From NCBI GenBank assembly GCA_023390815.1, contig JAEWCC010000017.1, forward strand, positions 62,001-126,000: a stretch of 64,000 nucleotides of DNA, in the 5' to 3' direction. The position numbers were made by a program, and so were the translations under genes. The DNA is from Bacillota bacterium. Lineage in GTDB: Bacteria; Bacillota; Clostridia; Christensenellales; SZUA-584. Below the pieces are notes generated by a model, which saw only the letters and a list, made by a program, of their open reading frames with translations, did no database searches and was not told the DNA's origin. Numbering within the stretch: position 1 is the first letter of the stretch; the number at the start of each line of letters is the position of its first letter. Positions 33,652 to 42,509 of this stretch are shown one piece after another.

Positions 33652-35974
33652 TCGCGCCCTCCAGTTTCCACAGGGTCTCGAATTTCAGCGGCATCGCATC
33701 GGCTTCTTTGCCGGTCGCGAGCGATACCGCATTGGCGATTGCGGGCATCATACCGAGCAGGCCATGTTCCGCGAGACCGCGAGCGCCATACGGTGCGTCC
33801 TGGTTCGCGGTCTCCACAAACGCCACTTCGAATAGCGGATTCTCGAAGAAATGGATGGGCTTGTAGGTCCGAAAGCTGCTGTTTTGCAGCTTGCCGTCGC
33901 TGTTATACAAATAAGACTCCCTCGTGGCGAGGCCGATACCCATATTCATCGCGCCCATCACTTGCCCCTGTGCGAGCGCGGGATTTAGTACCTTGCCCGC
34001 GTCGATCACCGTAACGGCGCGCAGCAGCCGAATATTGTGTGCCATGAGGTCATATTCAATCTCCACCCCTTGCGCACCGGGGGTCCAGTACGGCCCGGGG
34101 CGGCCCTGCCCGGTTTCGGTGTCCATCACGGAAAGGTGCGGCATCACAAAGCTGCCCCGCCCGATGATGGGCCCGCCAAACGCGCTGCCGTTTTCAAACT
34201 TGATCCCGGATGCGAGGTCTTTGACCTCCGTATAGACATCGGGATCGTCGCGCAGATACACTTTTTCCTGCGCAATCTCGAGCGCATCTTCGGTGCAGCG
34301 GAGTACAAACGCGGCAATGCGCTTAAGCTGCGCGACGGCGTCCTGTGCCGCGGCGAGTACGGCTTTCCCCGCGAGGTAGGTGGTCATGCTCGCTACAGTC
34401 TTCCAGTGTTCCGGCGCGGTACGCGTGTCAACGCGGTCACTGACATGGATTCTGGCGGGGTCCATCCTTAGCTTCTGCGCGAGCAGCTGCCGCATGACGG
34501 TGAGCGAGCCCTGTCCGCATTCCACCGCGCCGAAGTTCAAATTGACACTGCCGTCCGAGCAGAACGTGATGACCGCGGCAGATGAAGCGTCGGTAGGGGA
34601 GCTGGATGTCTTGCAAAAGCACGCGATGCCCTTGGCGCGTACCTTATATGCGTTCATGGGCACCAGCGCGCCCTCATCCCAATTCAGCTTTTCACGCAGC
34701 ATGGTGAGGCAAGCCTGCGGGCTGCCCAGGTTGCTCTCGGTATAGCGTACCTGCGTAGGTGAAAAATCGCCCGGACGGGCGAGGTTGCGCATGCGTACGT
34801 CGGCTGCGTTGAGGCCCAGCGCGCGGGAGATTTTGTCCATCATTCGTTCCATGCAGAACGTTGAGACCTCGTGCCCGAAACCCCGAAACGACGTTGCGTA
34901 GATATGGTTGGTATAAACGCACAGCGCGTCGCATTGGATATTGGCGATCGCATATGGCCCTGCGCAGTCGGCTGCGATCGCGGTGGTCATGCGCGGCCCA
35001 GTATCGGCGTATGCGCCGGTATCGACGTGATACTCGGCTTCGAGCGCGGTGATAATGCCGTCATTTTTGACGCCTGCCTTAAGACGGCAGTCTGCGCCGA
35101 TCTTGCAGCCGGACGACATAAAGGCCTGTTCCCGCGTCAGCCGCAGCGATACCTTGCTGCCGCCTGCCGCGCGCGAGGCGATGTAGGCGAGCATCTCGGG
35201 ATGCGGGTTTACCTTGCCGCCGTATGCGCCGCCCACGTAAGACGCGCGTATGACAATGCTGCCCTCCTGCAGATTGAAATACCCGGCAATCAGCTTTCGC
35301 ACGGCGTGGGGGGCCTGTGTGGAGGACTCGATAGTGATCGTGCCGTCCTGTGAAATCTGTGCAGTGGCACAGCGCGTCTCCATATATGCGTGGCTGGCCT
35401 GCGGCAGCGAATACCGGCCCTCGACGACGATATCGCAGTCCGCCCAGCCTGCGCTCATATCGCCTTTGCGGATTTTGACGTGATGAACGATGTTGGTGTT
35501 TTCGGCGGGGCGGAGATCAGCCGCGCCTTTCTTATAGATGTTCAGGTTTTCATGGATCAGCGGGGCTCCTTGCGCCAGTGCATCCGCCGCAGAGCTGACC
35601 ACGGTCAGCTGTTCATACGATACACGGATACGGCTTGCCGCCTGAGCAGCCTGCCATTCTTCGGCCGCTACCACCAGTGCGACGGGTTCTCCGCAGTAGC
35701 GCACGACGCTTCTCGCCAATACCGGCATGTCTTCGATCTGAGAGCCCGTCAATACAGTGCAGTCCGTGCCGGTCAGCACAGCGCGTACGCCTGGCGTCGC
35801 ATAGGCTTCCCTCGTATCCACGCCCACGATGCGCGCATGGGCATGGGTGGACACGCACAGGCGCGCAACGAGTGTTCCTGTTTGCGGCTGGTCCATTGTG
35901 TATTGGGTTTTGCCATGCACCTTGTCCTGTGCATCCGTTCGGTTTTCGGAAACGCCGATCGCGTTGACGTTCAT
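33638..35974 (-). CDS. Molybdenum hydroxylase, molybdopterin-binding large subunit
   Basis: 778-residue catalytic subunit of the xanthine dehydrogenase family. The N-terminal domain opens with KVHGKTQYTMD; Mo-cofactor motifs are SYVGGAYGGK, TSFRGFGHEVS, ECGQGS and, near the end, GARGLAEHG, in which the Glu is the catalytic base. There is no AYRCSFR loop, so it is not a CO dehydrogenase. Substrate may be a purine or another N-heterocycle; nicotinate-type cannot be excluded. It is first in a three-gene operon, large-FAD-2Fe-2S. ATG 35974 has AGAGGAACC upstream. Confidence 0.92.
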   Translation of the reverse strand: MNVNAIGVSENRTDAQDKVHGKTQYTMDQPQTGTLVARLCVSTHAHARIVGVDTREAYATPGVRAVLTGTDCTVLTGSQIEDMPVLARSVVRYCGEPVALVVAAEEWQAAQAASRIRVSYEQLTVVSSAADALAQGAPLIHENLNIYKKGAADLRPAENTNIVHHVKIRKGDMSAGWADCDIVVEGRYSLPQASHAYMETRCATAQISQDGTITIESSTQAPHAVRKLIAGYFNLQEGSIVIRASYVGGAYGGKVNPHPEMLAYIASRAAGGSKVSLRLTREQAFMSSGCKIGADCRLKAGVKNDGIITALEAEYHVDTGAYADTGPRMTTAIAADCAGPYAIANIQCDALCVYTNHIYATSFRGFGHEVSTFCMERMMDKISRALGLNAADVRMRNLARPGDFSPTQVRYTESNLGSPQACLTMLREKLNWDEGALVPMNAYKVRAKGIACFCKTSSSPTDASSAAVITFCSDGSVNLNFGAVECGQGSLTVMRQLLAQKLRMDPARIHVSDRVDTRTAPEHWKTVASMTTYLAGKAVLAAAQDAVAQLKRIAAFVLRCTEDALEIAQEKVYLRDDPDVYTEVKDLASGIKFENGSAFGGPIIGRGSFVMPHLSVMDTETGQGRPGPYWTPGAQGVEIEYDLMAHNIRLLRAVTVIDAGKVLNPALAQGQVMGAMNMGIGLATRESYLYNSDGKLQNSSFRTYKPIHFFENPLFEVAFVETANQDAPYGARGLAEHGLLGMMPAIANAVSLATGKEADAMPLKFETLWKLEGANDPV

Positions 35975-36238
35975 TTTGGTTCCTCTTACTGCCGTATCTT
36001 TTTTATTATTCTGAAACCGTATTTATTTTATGCCGAATGCTTTTGGCATGAAAGAAGTAAACGCTAAGGCCGCGCGATATGTTCTTATATCATTTTATTA
36101 AAGGCGTGGTGTTTATTTTAAGCTATGTTGTTCGCTGATTCCTATTTATATAGAATCACAACAATGATGACATTTACATAACTTAATAATAGAGTCACCA
36201 TTTTGTTTTCATATGACCATAAGAAAGAGGTAGACTGA

Positions 36239-37597
36239 ATGAAACAGAGCACGCAATTAACTGGAGTCGTCATCTATCCAAATGACTCCAGGTATACGCT
36301 GGCAAGAATGAATTGGAATCCGTTCACCAATAAATTTCCAAAGGTCTTCGTTTTTGCACAGCGAGTGGAGGATGTCGTCAACGCTGTGAGGTGGGCACGC
36401 GAGAATGATGTGCCCATACGGATGCGAAGCGGAAGACATGCATTGGCACAGGATTTTTCACAGGTTGACTGCGGGATCGTCATTGATGTAAGTGACATGC
36501 AAGGTGTTAAGCTGGATAAAGAAAAGGGGGTTGCAACCGTACAAACCGGGATACGGGTGGGCGATATGGTAAGGGCGCTGGCCAAAGAAGGCGTACTGGC
36601 TCCCTTTGGGGATAGTTCTACGGTGGGCATTGGAGGAATCACCCCCGGCGGAGGGATTACGGCAATTCAGCGCTCGATTGGTGTAATCAGCGATAATCTG
36701 CTCGGGGGCACCTTGGTTGATGCTGATGGGAGAATCATCGTTTTTAATGAAAAGAATCACCCGGATCTGCTGTGGGCTATGCGCGGCGGCGGCGGCGGGA
36801 ACTTTGGTATTGCGACTTCATATATGCTTCGAATATACCCCGCACCTGACAGGGTTGGCATATTCGATATCGTCTGGCCGTGGGAACAAGTGGAGCGAGT
36901 GGTTGATGCATGGCAGAAGTGGTCGCCTAATGTTGACACAAGATTAGGGACGATATTGGAGGCTTTCTCAAGAACCAATGGCCTGCTTCACTCCAGTGGA
37001 ATTTTCCTGGGCTCTAAAAAAGAATTGGCGCAACTGATTAAGCCTTTGTTAAATACGGGTACTCCCACAAAAGTATTCATCGATGAGGTTTCGCTTTTGG
37101 AAGCAATAGAATTTTGGCAGCCGGTGGAACCGATATTTGACGACCAATATACGAAATGGTCATCGGCTTGGGTGGAGCGAACCGTGCCGACAGAAGGACT
37201 AAGGGCGATTCGCAGCTTTCTTGAACAAGCGACCGGAAGCGAAGCAAATTTCTTTTTCCTGAACTCCGGCGGAGCTATGAATCGGGTCTCTCCTCAGGAT
37301 ACCGCCTTCTTCTGGCGTAACACAAAGTATTATATGGAGTGGAACGCCTCGTGGACAAAAGACCCGGAAACCAGACGGAATATCGCGTTGGTGGAGGGGG
37401 CGCGCAAAGAGCTTAATCCCTTTGTGGTCGGCTCCTATGTAAACGTCCCTGATTTGTTGATTAAGGATTATGGCCGGGAATACTATGGGTGTAATTTTGA
37501 ACGACTGCGGCGGATTAAAGCAAAATATGACCCTGACAATGTTTTCAGATTTGCCCAAAGCATTCCGCCCGCTTTTAGCTGCAGCTCCAGGGCTTAG
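36239..37597 (+). CDS. FAD-linked oxidase of the berberine-bridge (BBE-like) family
   Basis: 452-residue flavoprotein. The PCMH-type FAD domain is in the first half (RMRSGRHALAQD, in which His is the usual FAD attachment residue, and FGDSSTVGIGGITPGGGI). The C-terminal BBE domain ends with REYYGCNFERLRRIKAKYDPDNVFRF. Known relatives are O2-using oxidases or dehydrogenases of sugars or alkaloids, which is odd in an anaerobe. ATG 36239 has AAAGAGG upstream. Base use is more AT-rich than the rnf region, perhaps a transfer. Confidence 0.88.
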   Translation: MKQSTQLTGVVIYPNDSRYTLARMNWNPFTNKFPKVFVFAQRVEDVVNAVRWARENDVPIRMRSGRHALAQDFSQVDCGIVIDVSDMQGVKLDKEKGVATVQTGIRVGDMVRALAKEGVLAPFGDSSTVGIGGITPGGGITAIQRSIGVISDNLLGGTLVDADGRIIVFNEKNHPDLLWAMRGGGGGNFGIATSYMLRIYPAPDRVGIFDIVWPWEQVERVVDAWQKWSPNVDTRLGTILEAFSRTNGLLHSSGIFLGSKKELAQLIKPLLNTGTPTKVFIDEVSLLEAIEFWQPVEPIFDDQYTKWSSAWVERTVPTEGLRAIRSFLEQATGSEANFFFLNSGGAMNRVSPQDTAFFWRNTKYYMEWNASWTKDPETRRNIALVEGARKELNPFVVGSYVNVPDLLIKDYGREYYGCNFERLRRIKAKYDPDNVFRFAQSIPPAFSCSSRA

Positions 37598-37607
37598 TCC
37601 CTGGAGC
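37584..37607. other. Hairpin spanning the stop codon of the BBE-like gene
   Basis: GCTCCAGGG (37584-37592) and CCCTGGAGC (37599-37607) form a perfect 9-bp stem around the TAG stop. No T-run follows, so it is not a standard terminator. Confidence 0.5.
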
Positions 37608-37886
37608 CATTCCCATAATGAAAAACGGGCTAAACCGGCATGGTGATCATTACACAGTCGCTGTATTAAATTCGTCCCAGTATGGCGACAATACGGGCGC
37701 AAACAGGCTCTTATAGAATCTCAGAAATCAGATTGCGCCGGTGCATATGCATTGTGTCACAACTCTTTTTATATTTCATATATATAATTTAGCTGAAAGT
37801 ATATAGGATCTTTTGTTTATATAGGAGCGATTTGTCCCGTGACATATGAGGAAATGAATTTTGTGCTTAAGGGACGGTAATATAAA

Positions 37887-38870
37887 ATGAATGAGGACAG
37901 GAAAAAGTACAAGGTGGTAGTTTATTCGGATAAGCTTTACGCCAGTGACATATTATGGGGGTTTGCGGCGGCAGGCTGCGAAGCGCAGATCATAATACCG
38001 AATTCTATAGAAGATTTTGATCGATTGATGGAGAAAATCAGCCCGGATCTACTGATCCTTTCTTCGCATATGGGTTATTTCAGTCATCCGATGCTTTATC
38101 ATATCGGTTCCAGGAATTCACCCCAATATAAGTGCGTTTGTTGGGACACCGAAGGAGTTGGGCAGTTTACCTTACAGATGACGGGGATAGAATTTTTAAA
38201 GCCGGATATGGTATTTTCAATCTGCCTTGAAATGCTGGAAATCCTGAAAAGTAAAAGCATCCCTTGCGCGAGACTCGATTTTGCATATAATCCCACCATT
38301 CATTATCCAAAAACGATATCTGTAAATGAAAATTATACGAATAGCTTAGTGGGAAATGGATGGTTATGGTATGCCAATCATTATCCCGCGCATTTCCGTT
38401 ACAGCAGAGCCATTCATATTTTACTAAAACCTTTAATTGAAAATAATATTAAAATAGATTTTTACGGGTCAACAGAGTATAAGCAGGTTATTAAAAAGTT
38501 CCTTGATCTTGATGTACCGATTGAATGGTTCAAAGGTACAGTTTCTTACGAGAAGACCTGTGATATATACAACAGTTCTTTTATGAATTTAATCACACAA
38601 AATCACGAACTCACGGTAACAAGGCGGACCTTCGAAATTATGGGGTCCGGGGGGTTCGGGCTTTCTTGTAATAATACCGCAGTAAAAAACATGTTTGGTA
38701 GCAGCAACGGATTAGCGATTGCAAGTACTGCTAATGAGACCCTTGAGATATTGGACTATTATAAAAGAAACCCGGATGATTATATCAAGGTTCGTGAAAA
38801 AGCGGTTTTAAGCGTACAAAATCACACGTATAAAGAAAGGGCCGAAGAAATCATCCATAAGATATTTTAA
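37887..38870 (+). CDS. CgeB-like glycosyltransferase (GT-B, spore-maturation type)
   Basis: 327-residue protein whose C-terminal third (RRTFEIMGSGGFGLSC, then VREKAVLSVQNHTYKERAEEII) matches the glycosyltransferase-like domain of CgeB/YkvP proteins, which decorate the spore surface in Bacillus. The N-terminal half (residues 1-150) is a divergent Rossmann-like domain with LLILSSHMGYFSHP. No signal peptide. AT-rich compared with neighbours, suggesting lateral transfer. The start is ATG 37887 with AAGGGACGG upstream. Target glycan unknown. Confidence 0.8.
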   Translation: MNEDRKKYKVVVYSDKLYASDILWGFAAAGCEAQIIIPNSIEDFDRLMEKISPDLLILSSHMGYFSHPMLYHIGSRNSPQYKCVCWDTEGVGQFTLQMTGIEFLKPDMVFSICLEMLEILKSKSIPCARLDFAYNPTIHYPKTISVNENYTNSLVGNGWLWYANHYPAHFRYSRAIHILLKPLIENNIKIDFYGSTEYKQVIKKFLDLDVPIEWFKGTVSYEKTCDIYNSSFMNLITQNHELTVTRRTFEIMGSGGFGLSCNNTAVKNMFGSSNGLAIASTANETLEILDYYKRNPDDYIKVREKAVLSVQNHTYKERAEEIIHKIF

Positions 38871-38932
38871 ACGGGGGCGGCCTGCTATGGGTTGGGGTGA
38901 GTCCGCCTCGCCGCCCTTCATCAAATCATATA

Positions 38933-38978
38933 CAAAAACCGCCCGAAAAGGCGGCTTTGTATGTGGTCGGGGTGACAG
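38933..38978 (-). repeat. Duplicated tRNA-Pro 3' end with terminator hairpin
   Basis: This 46-bp segment repeats, with few changes, the stretch 39119-39167: the hairpin CCGCCCGAAAAGGCGG followed by TGGTCGGGGTGACAG, the last 15 nt of tRNA-Pro in reverse orientation. The rest of a tRNA is missing beyond that. It is either a decayed second tRNA-Pro copy or the far end of a small integration. Confidence 0.7.
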
Positions 38979-39118
38979 AGTAGGTTTGGATTGAAAGCGA
39001 TAGCTGGTATGTTACCTAAGATAACATAGCTTCTGATCGGTGAGCGTCTCGCTAAAAACGTGCCACCGGCATGTTTTTTTAACGCTCGCTTCAAATCCTC
39101 CCAATCTCAATTCACATG

Positions 39119-39148
39119 CAAAAAACCGCCCGAAAAGGCGGTTTTTTG
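39119..39148 (-). terminator. Terminator after the tRNA-Pro gene
   Basis: On the minus strand AAAACCGCC and GGCGGTTTT pair around a TTTTCG-type loop, followed by TTTTTT. It closes the tRNA-Thr/tRNA-Pro unit. Confidence 0.75.
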
Positions 39149-39152
39149 TATG

Positions 39153-39229
<77 letters not shown>

Positions 39230-39270
39230 AAATATATACCCCAAGAAGCAAAACTCCCTGGGGCTTTAAA

Positions 39271-39346
39271 TGGAGCCAATGAACGGAATCGAACCGTTGA
39301 CCTGCTCATTACGAATGAGCCGCTCTGCCGGCTGAGCTACATTGGC
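39271..39346 (-). tRNA. tRNA-Thr (anticodon CGT)
   Basis: 76 nt with encoded CCA. Acceptor stem GCCAATG/CATTGGC, D-arm AGCTC...GAGC, anticodon stem GCTCA/TGAGC with loop TTCGTAA (anticodon CGT), T-loop GGTTCGATTCC. First gene of a two-tRNA unit. Confidence 0.93.
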
Positions 39347-39488
39347 TCGGCATTGCAGGCGGATTTCCCGCCGACAGTATTGAATTATATCATAACCTCC
39401 GTGCGCTTGCCAACAGTTTTTTAAAAAAATTCCCGTGAAAACGGATAGGAAATTTGAAAAAGGATCATGGTTAAATGATGCAATTGCG

Positions 39489-39518
39489 TTGACGCATCTT
39501 ACTTAAATGGGTTATCAT
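39489..39518 (+). promoter_or_regulatory. Promoter of the 39.5-40.8 kb membrane-protein pair
   Basis: TTGACG (39489-39494) and TATCAT (39513-39518), spacer 18 bp. An inverted repeat GATGC...GCATC overlaps the -35. Confidence 0.55.
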
Positions 39519-39566
39519 ATAAACAAGAAGGTGCGTGGTGCGAAAAACGATTGATGGGGGTAAAAG

Positions 39567-40226
39567 ATGAATAAAACTGCTGCCGTTTTTGGGGCAATCT
39601 GGGGCGTTTTTGCCTTGATTTTCAGCTTGTTTTTATTCCTGATGATTTTCACACCGGAAACCGCACCAAGCAGCGATTATGCGCCGTTTGCCAACAGCGT
39701 ACTGGCCTATTTTGACGGAAGCTCTTTCGGGGCTGCCGCATGGGCGGTCGCAGTCGGAACGTTTGGTCTGGGCGCGCTGGGGCTCATCGCCTCGGGGATC
39801 GTGCGGCATCGTCATATTGCCGCAGGCATATTGCTGCTCGTTTCTGTCGTCGGCATGCTCGTCGTCTGCTTCCAGTCTTTCCTGGTCGGAGAGTACAGTG
39901 TGCTGGACGATTTCACCGGCTTTTTCGAATTCGGACAGCCGGGACAGATCGTCGTTCTGCTGCTGACGGTGCTCATCACGCTGGTGGGCTTCCTGGGCAG
40001 CCTTTTCTCGCTGGTTTCAAAGCCTAAGCTTGCTAAGGCCCAGCCCGCGGCACCCGCCGCGTCGGTGGAGTCCGTGCCCGCAGAGCCTGTTGTATCGGCT
40101 GTACCCGCGGAACCCGTTGTATCTGAAGCGGCTTATACGGCTGCCGAACCGGCACCCACTGTGCCGCAGCCTGCCGAAGCGCCTGTGCAGGCGCAGGAGC
40201 AGCACGGCGACAAGCCTGTGGAATAG
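39567..40226 (+). CDS. Membrane protein with Pro/Ala/Val-rich C-terminal tail
   Basis: 219 residues: four hydrophobic segments in the first 150 residues (about 8-30, 55-75, 85-105 and 130-150) and then a low-complexity tail of about 70 residues with repeats such as PAEPVVSAVPAEPVVS. No family recognised. ATG 39567 has GGGGG 8 bp before it. It is followed 12 bp later by another membrane protein with a similar four-helix plan. Confidence 0.75.
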   Translation: MNKTAAVFGAIWGVFALIFSLFLFLMIFTPETAPSSDYAPFANSVLAYFDGSSFGAAAWAVAVGTFGLGALGLIASGIVRHRHIAAGILLLVSVVGMLVVCFQSFLVGEYSVLDDFTGFFEFGQPGQIVVLLLTVLITLVGFLGSLFSLVSKPKLAKAQPAAPAASVESVPAEPVVSAVPAEPVVSEAAYTAAEPAPTVPQPAEAPVQAQEQHGDKPVE

Positions 40227-40238
40227 CTTCACGTTGCG

Positions 40239-40784
40239 ATGAAAAGCAGAGGCGGAACGTTTGCATTCGCAGCCGGGTTATCGGCGGGGATCATCAATCT
40301 GCTGCTCGGCCTTTGCGTGTTGTTTAGCGAACTTGCTATACAGTCCTATACCGGCGCCGCCGATTCGTTGGCGGTCGCTTTTTTGTTGCTGATTTTGACC
40401 GCAGTCAACTTTGCGGGCGGATGCGCCTGCCGGTCTCATCGTATTCCGGGCGGCATCATGATGCTGGCGACCGCGCTGCCGATGCTGGCACTCGCCGTTA
40501 TCCTGCTTTGCATGGCCTTTCTGCCGCCAATCATGTTGGCCGGGGTGACGGGGGCGGTTTCCGATGAGCCGTTTTCGCGCTTGATGTTGGGCATAGGAGT
40601 GCTGCTGCTGCTTGTTGAGCTCGCTTCGGGCGCGGCTGCGGTAGTGAGCCTTGCGATGCGCGAAAGGCCGGAATATACATCCTGTGTGCCATACAGCGAA
40701 GGCGAAAGCGACGCGGCGGTGCTGTCCTTCGCCCAAAAGTATGCCGCGCGCCTGCAAGGCAGCGGCAAAGCGGAAGATGTTTGA
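40239..40784 (+). CDS. Four-helix membrane protein of unknown function
   Basis: 181-residue protein with four hydrophobic segments (about 7-30, 42-60, 70-95 and 115-140), the same plan as the preceding gene but without the long tail. It is 12 bp downstream, so probably co-expressed. Its ribosome site is weak, suggesting coupling. Followed by a hairpin region. Confidence 0.7.
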   Translation: MKSRGGTFAFAAGLSAGIINLLLGLCVLFSELAIQSYTGAADSLAVAFLLLILTAVNFAGGCACRSHRIPGGIMMLATALPMLALAVILLCMAFLPPIMLAGVTGAVSDEPFSRLMLGIGVLLLLVELASGAAAVVSLAMRERPEYTSCVPYSEGESDAAVLSFAQKYAARLQGSGKAEDV

Positions 40785-40810
40785 TTTGAGAAAGGAATGA
40801 TACAAAAAAG

Positions 40811-40991
40811 AGCGGTTTGTACCGCCCCTCAAATTGCTTAGAACCCGTTATGTCATGCTGAGCCGAAGACCTAGCATCTGCGCGGCATGAACTCGAAGGC
40901 CCGCTTGTGCCCAGAATGGACATCGGAGCTTCGCGCCCTGATAAAAACATATTCTGACTTGTGAAGGAGCGGCTTGCACCGCCTCTTTTTT
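40811..40991. repeat. Paired hairpins and an interspersed repeat
   Basis: Two near-copies of a hairpin (GAGCGGTTTGTACCGC at 40811-40825 and GAGCGGCTTGCACCGC at 40967-40982) flank a stretch reading GTCATGCTGAGCCGAAG...GCGCGGCATGAACTCG. I recognise this kind of sequence as a common intergenic repeat in Clostridia. The second hairpin is followed by six T residues and may end the upstream rightward transcript. Confidence 0.5.
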
Positions 40992-40994
40992 ATT

Positions 40995-41180
40995 TCAGCG
41001 CCTGCGGTCGTCTGCGATCATGAAGGCGGCGGCGACGATCGCCGCGACACAGAACACGAGCAGCGTGACCTTAAAAAAAGGCTTGCTGAAGAATACAGGG
41101 TTGAACTCGTTGAGAATCGTATAGGTGACGGTGAACAGCGCCAGCGTGATGCAGATATGGGGAATCAGCTTTTTAAACAT
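40995..41180 (-). CDS. Small two-helix membrane protein
   Basis: 61 residues with two hydrophobic helices (about 8-25 and 37-55) and a basic C-terminus (DDRRR). ATG 41180 has AAGGAGG upstream, a strong site. It begins 13 bp after the stop of the phosphodiester-glycosidase gene, so it is the second gene of that operon. Unknown function. Confidence 0.75.
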   Translation of the reverse strand: MFKKLIPHICITLALFTVTYTILNEFNPVFFSKPFFKVTLLVFCVAAIVAAAFMIADDRRR

Positions 41181-41193
41181 AGAACGCGCCTCC

Positions 41194-42249
41194 TTACTCG
41201 CCGATGTAGACGATATCGCTGCATCTTCGCCCGCCGTCTTCCGGTTGGTTTACGAACTCGCCGAAGAAGGCCATCTCGGAGGAGTGGCCGCCGTCGAGGT
41301 TATACGCCTCCGTGCAGCCAAGGTCCTGCATCAGCTGCGAAAGCTCCGTCAGCTTCATGCCCTCGGAATAGCTGCCCTGTCCGCCGTCCACCAGCACAAA
41401 ACAGTAATGGCCCGGCTCATAGTATCCGATGGCGGTACGCGGATCGACGCCGCCGATGGATCTGGGCATATTGAAGTCCGTCATGGCCTGCCCGCCATGA
41501 AGCAGCATCGGCCCCCAGGTCCATATCTGATAAGCACCTGCCGCGGTGACCGTATCGTAATCAAACTCGTCGGGGGAGTAAACTTTCATTGTACCGTCGT
41601 AGAACATTACAAGCTGATCGCTCGAAGGATGGCTTTTATAGTAGGGCTGGCCGTTGCGCAACACGACGCCGAGTTCCTTGTTGCGGCTGCTAAAATCACC
41701 GTTGATCGCGATGACCGCGCCTACCTCCTCGGCGATCTTGGGCGTGGACTCCTCGTGTCCCATCGTATCGGCTTCCTTGGCGAACGCTGTGCGGAAGTAT
41801 TTTAATTCCGCGACGTAGATATCCGCGACGAAATAGGTCAGGCGCTCGTGCTGCACCTTTTCGATGGTGACGCTGATGTTCGCGCTGCGGTACGAGGTAT
41901 CCGTCTGCTCCACCGCGCCGTCCGTAAACTTGTCCGCAAACTTGGCGCGCCAGTCGTTCGGGTCGATTGTCGCGGTGGGGGTGGGCTGCTGTGCCGTCGC
42001 CGTGGGCGCAGCCACGCTTTCGGATGGGGTAGAAGCAGGTGTCGCGCTCGTCATCCACGAGGGCAAGGGCAGCGACTCGATCGGGCCGGTCTCCGTTTGG
42101 ATCTCGTAGTTCGTCACATAGAAGATCAGCAGCAGCAGCGCCGCTGCGATCACGTCTGCCGCGATCATCAGCGCCACGGGAAACCGCTTCTTTTTGGGGC
42201 GCTTGTATCCAACCTTCCGGACAGTTACCGGAACCGCCTTATACGCCAT
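41194..42249 (-). CDS. Membrane-anchored phosphodiester glycosidase (NAGPA domain) protein
   Basis: 351 residues: a basic N-terminus, one membrane anchor (about 24-46), a Ser/Thr/Pro-rich linker (about 60-95), then the NAGPA phosphodiester-glycosidase domain. The latter shows AVIAINGDFSSRNKELG, the middle DPRTAIGY and the end AYNLDGGHSSEMAF. The family cleaves N-acetylglucosamine-1-phosphate type diesters and, in bacteria, is linked to spore cortex or exopolysaccharide. ATG 42249 has CAGGAGGCGG upstream; 17 extra residues before it lack a signal. Extracytoplasmic. Confidence 0.87.
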   Translation of the reverse strand: MAYKAVPVTVRKVGYKRPKKKRFPVALMIAADVIAAALLLLIFYVTNYEIQTETGPIESLPLPSWMTSATPASTPSESVAAPTATAQQPTPTATIDPNDWRAKFADKFTDGAVEQTDTSYRSANISVTIEKVQHERLTYFVADIYVAELKYFRTAFAKEADTMGHEESTPKIAEEVGAVIAINGDFSSRNKELGVVLRNGQPYYKSHPSSDQLVMFYDGTMKVYSPDEFDYDTVTAAGAYQIWTWGPMLLHGGQAMTDFNMPRSIGGVDPRTAIGYYEPGHYCFVLVDGGQGSYSEGMKLTELSQLMQDLGCTEAYNLDGGHSSEMAFFGEFVNQPEDGGRRCSDIVYIGE

Positions 42250-42509
42250 TGCACCGCCTCCTGTTATACAACCGATGGGGGTATTACCCCTACTATACAC
42301 TTTTTACCTGATGGTGTAAATAGCGCGGATGACAGAAGACCTTGGACAGAATTTAAAAGGAAATACGGGGATCGGTGTCGAATAGGAACGGCGCCCGTAT
42401 GGATATATGGGTTGATAATTTGCTGGTAAAAAGCTGGTGATGAGAGTGAAAAATTGCGTTGTAATTGCTGGAATAGTCTGATTCATCATTTTAATTAGGG
42501 GGATTAATA

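Noticed and set aside
37584..37607. Terminator of the BBE-like gene
   Set aside because: The stem overlaps the stop codon and lacks a T-run, so it is listed only as a hairpin.
38933..38978. A possible third tRNA gene
   Set aside because: Only the last 15 nt of a tRNA-Pro are present; no anticodon or D-arm can be formed.
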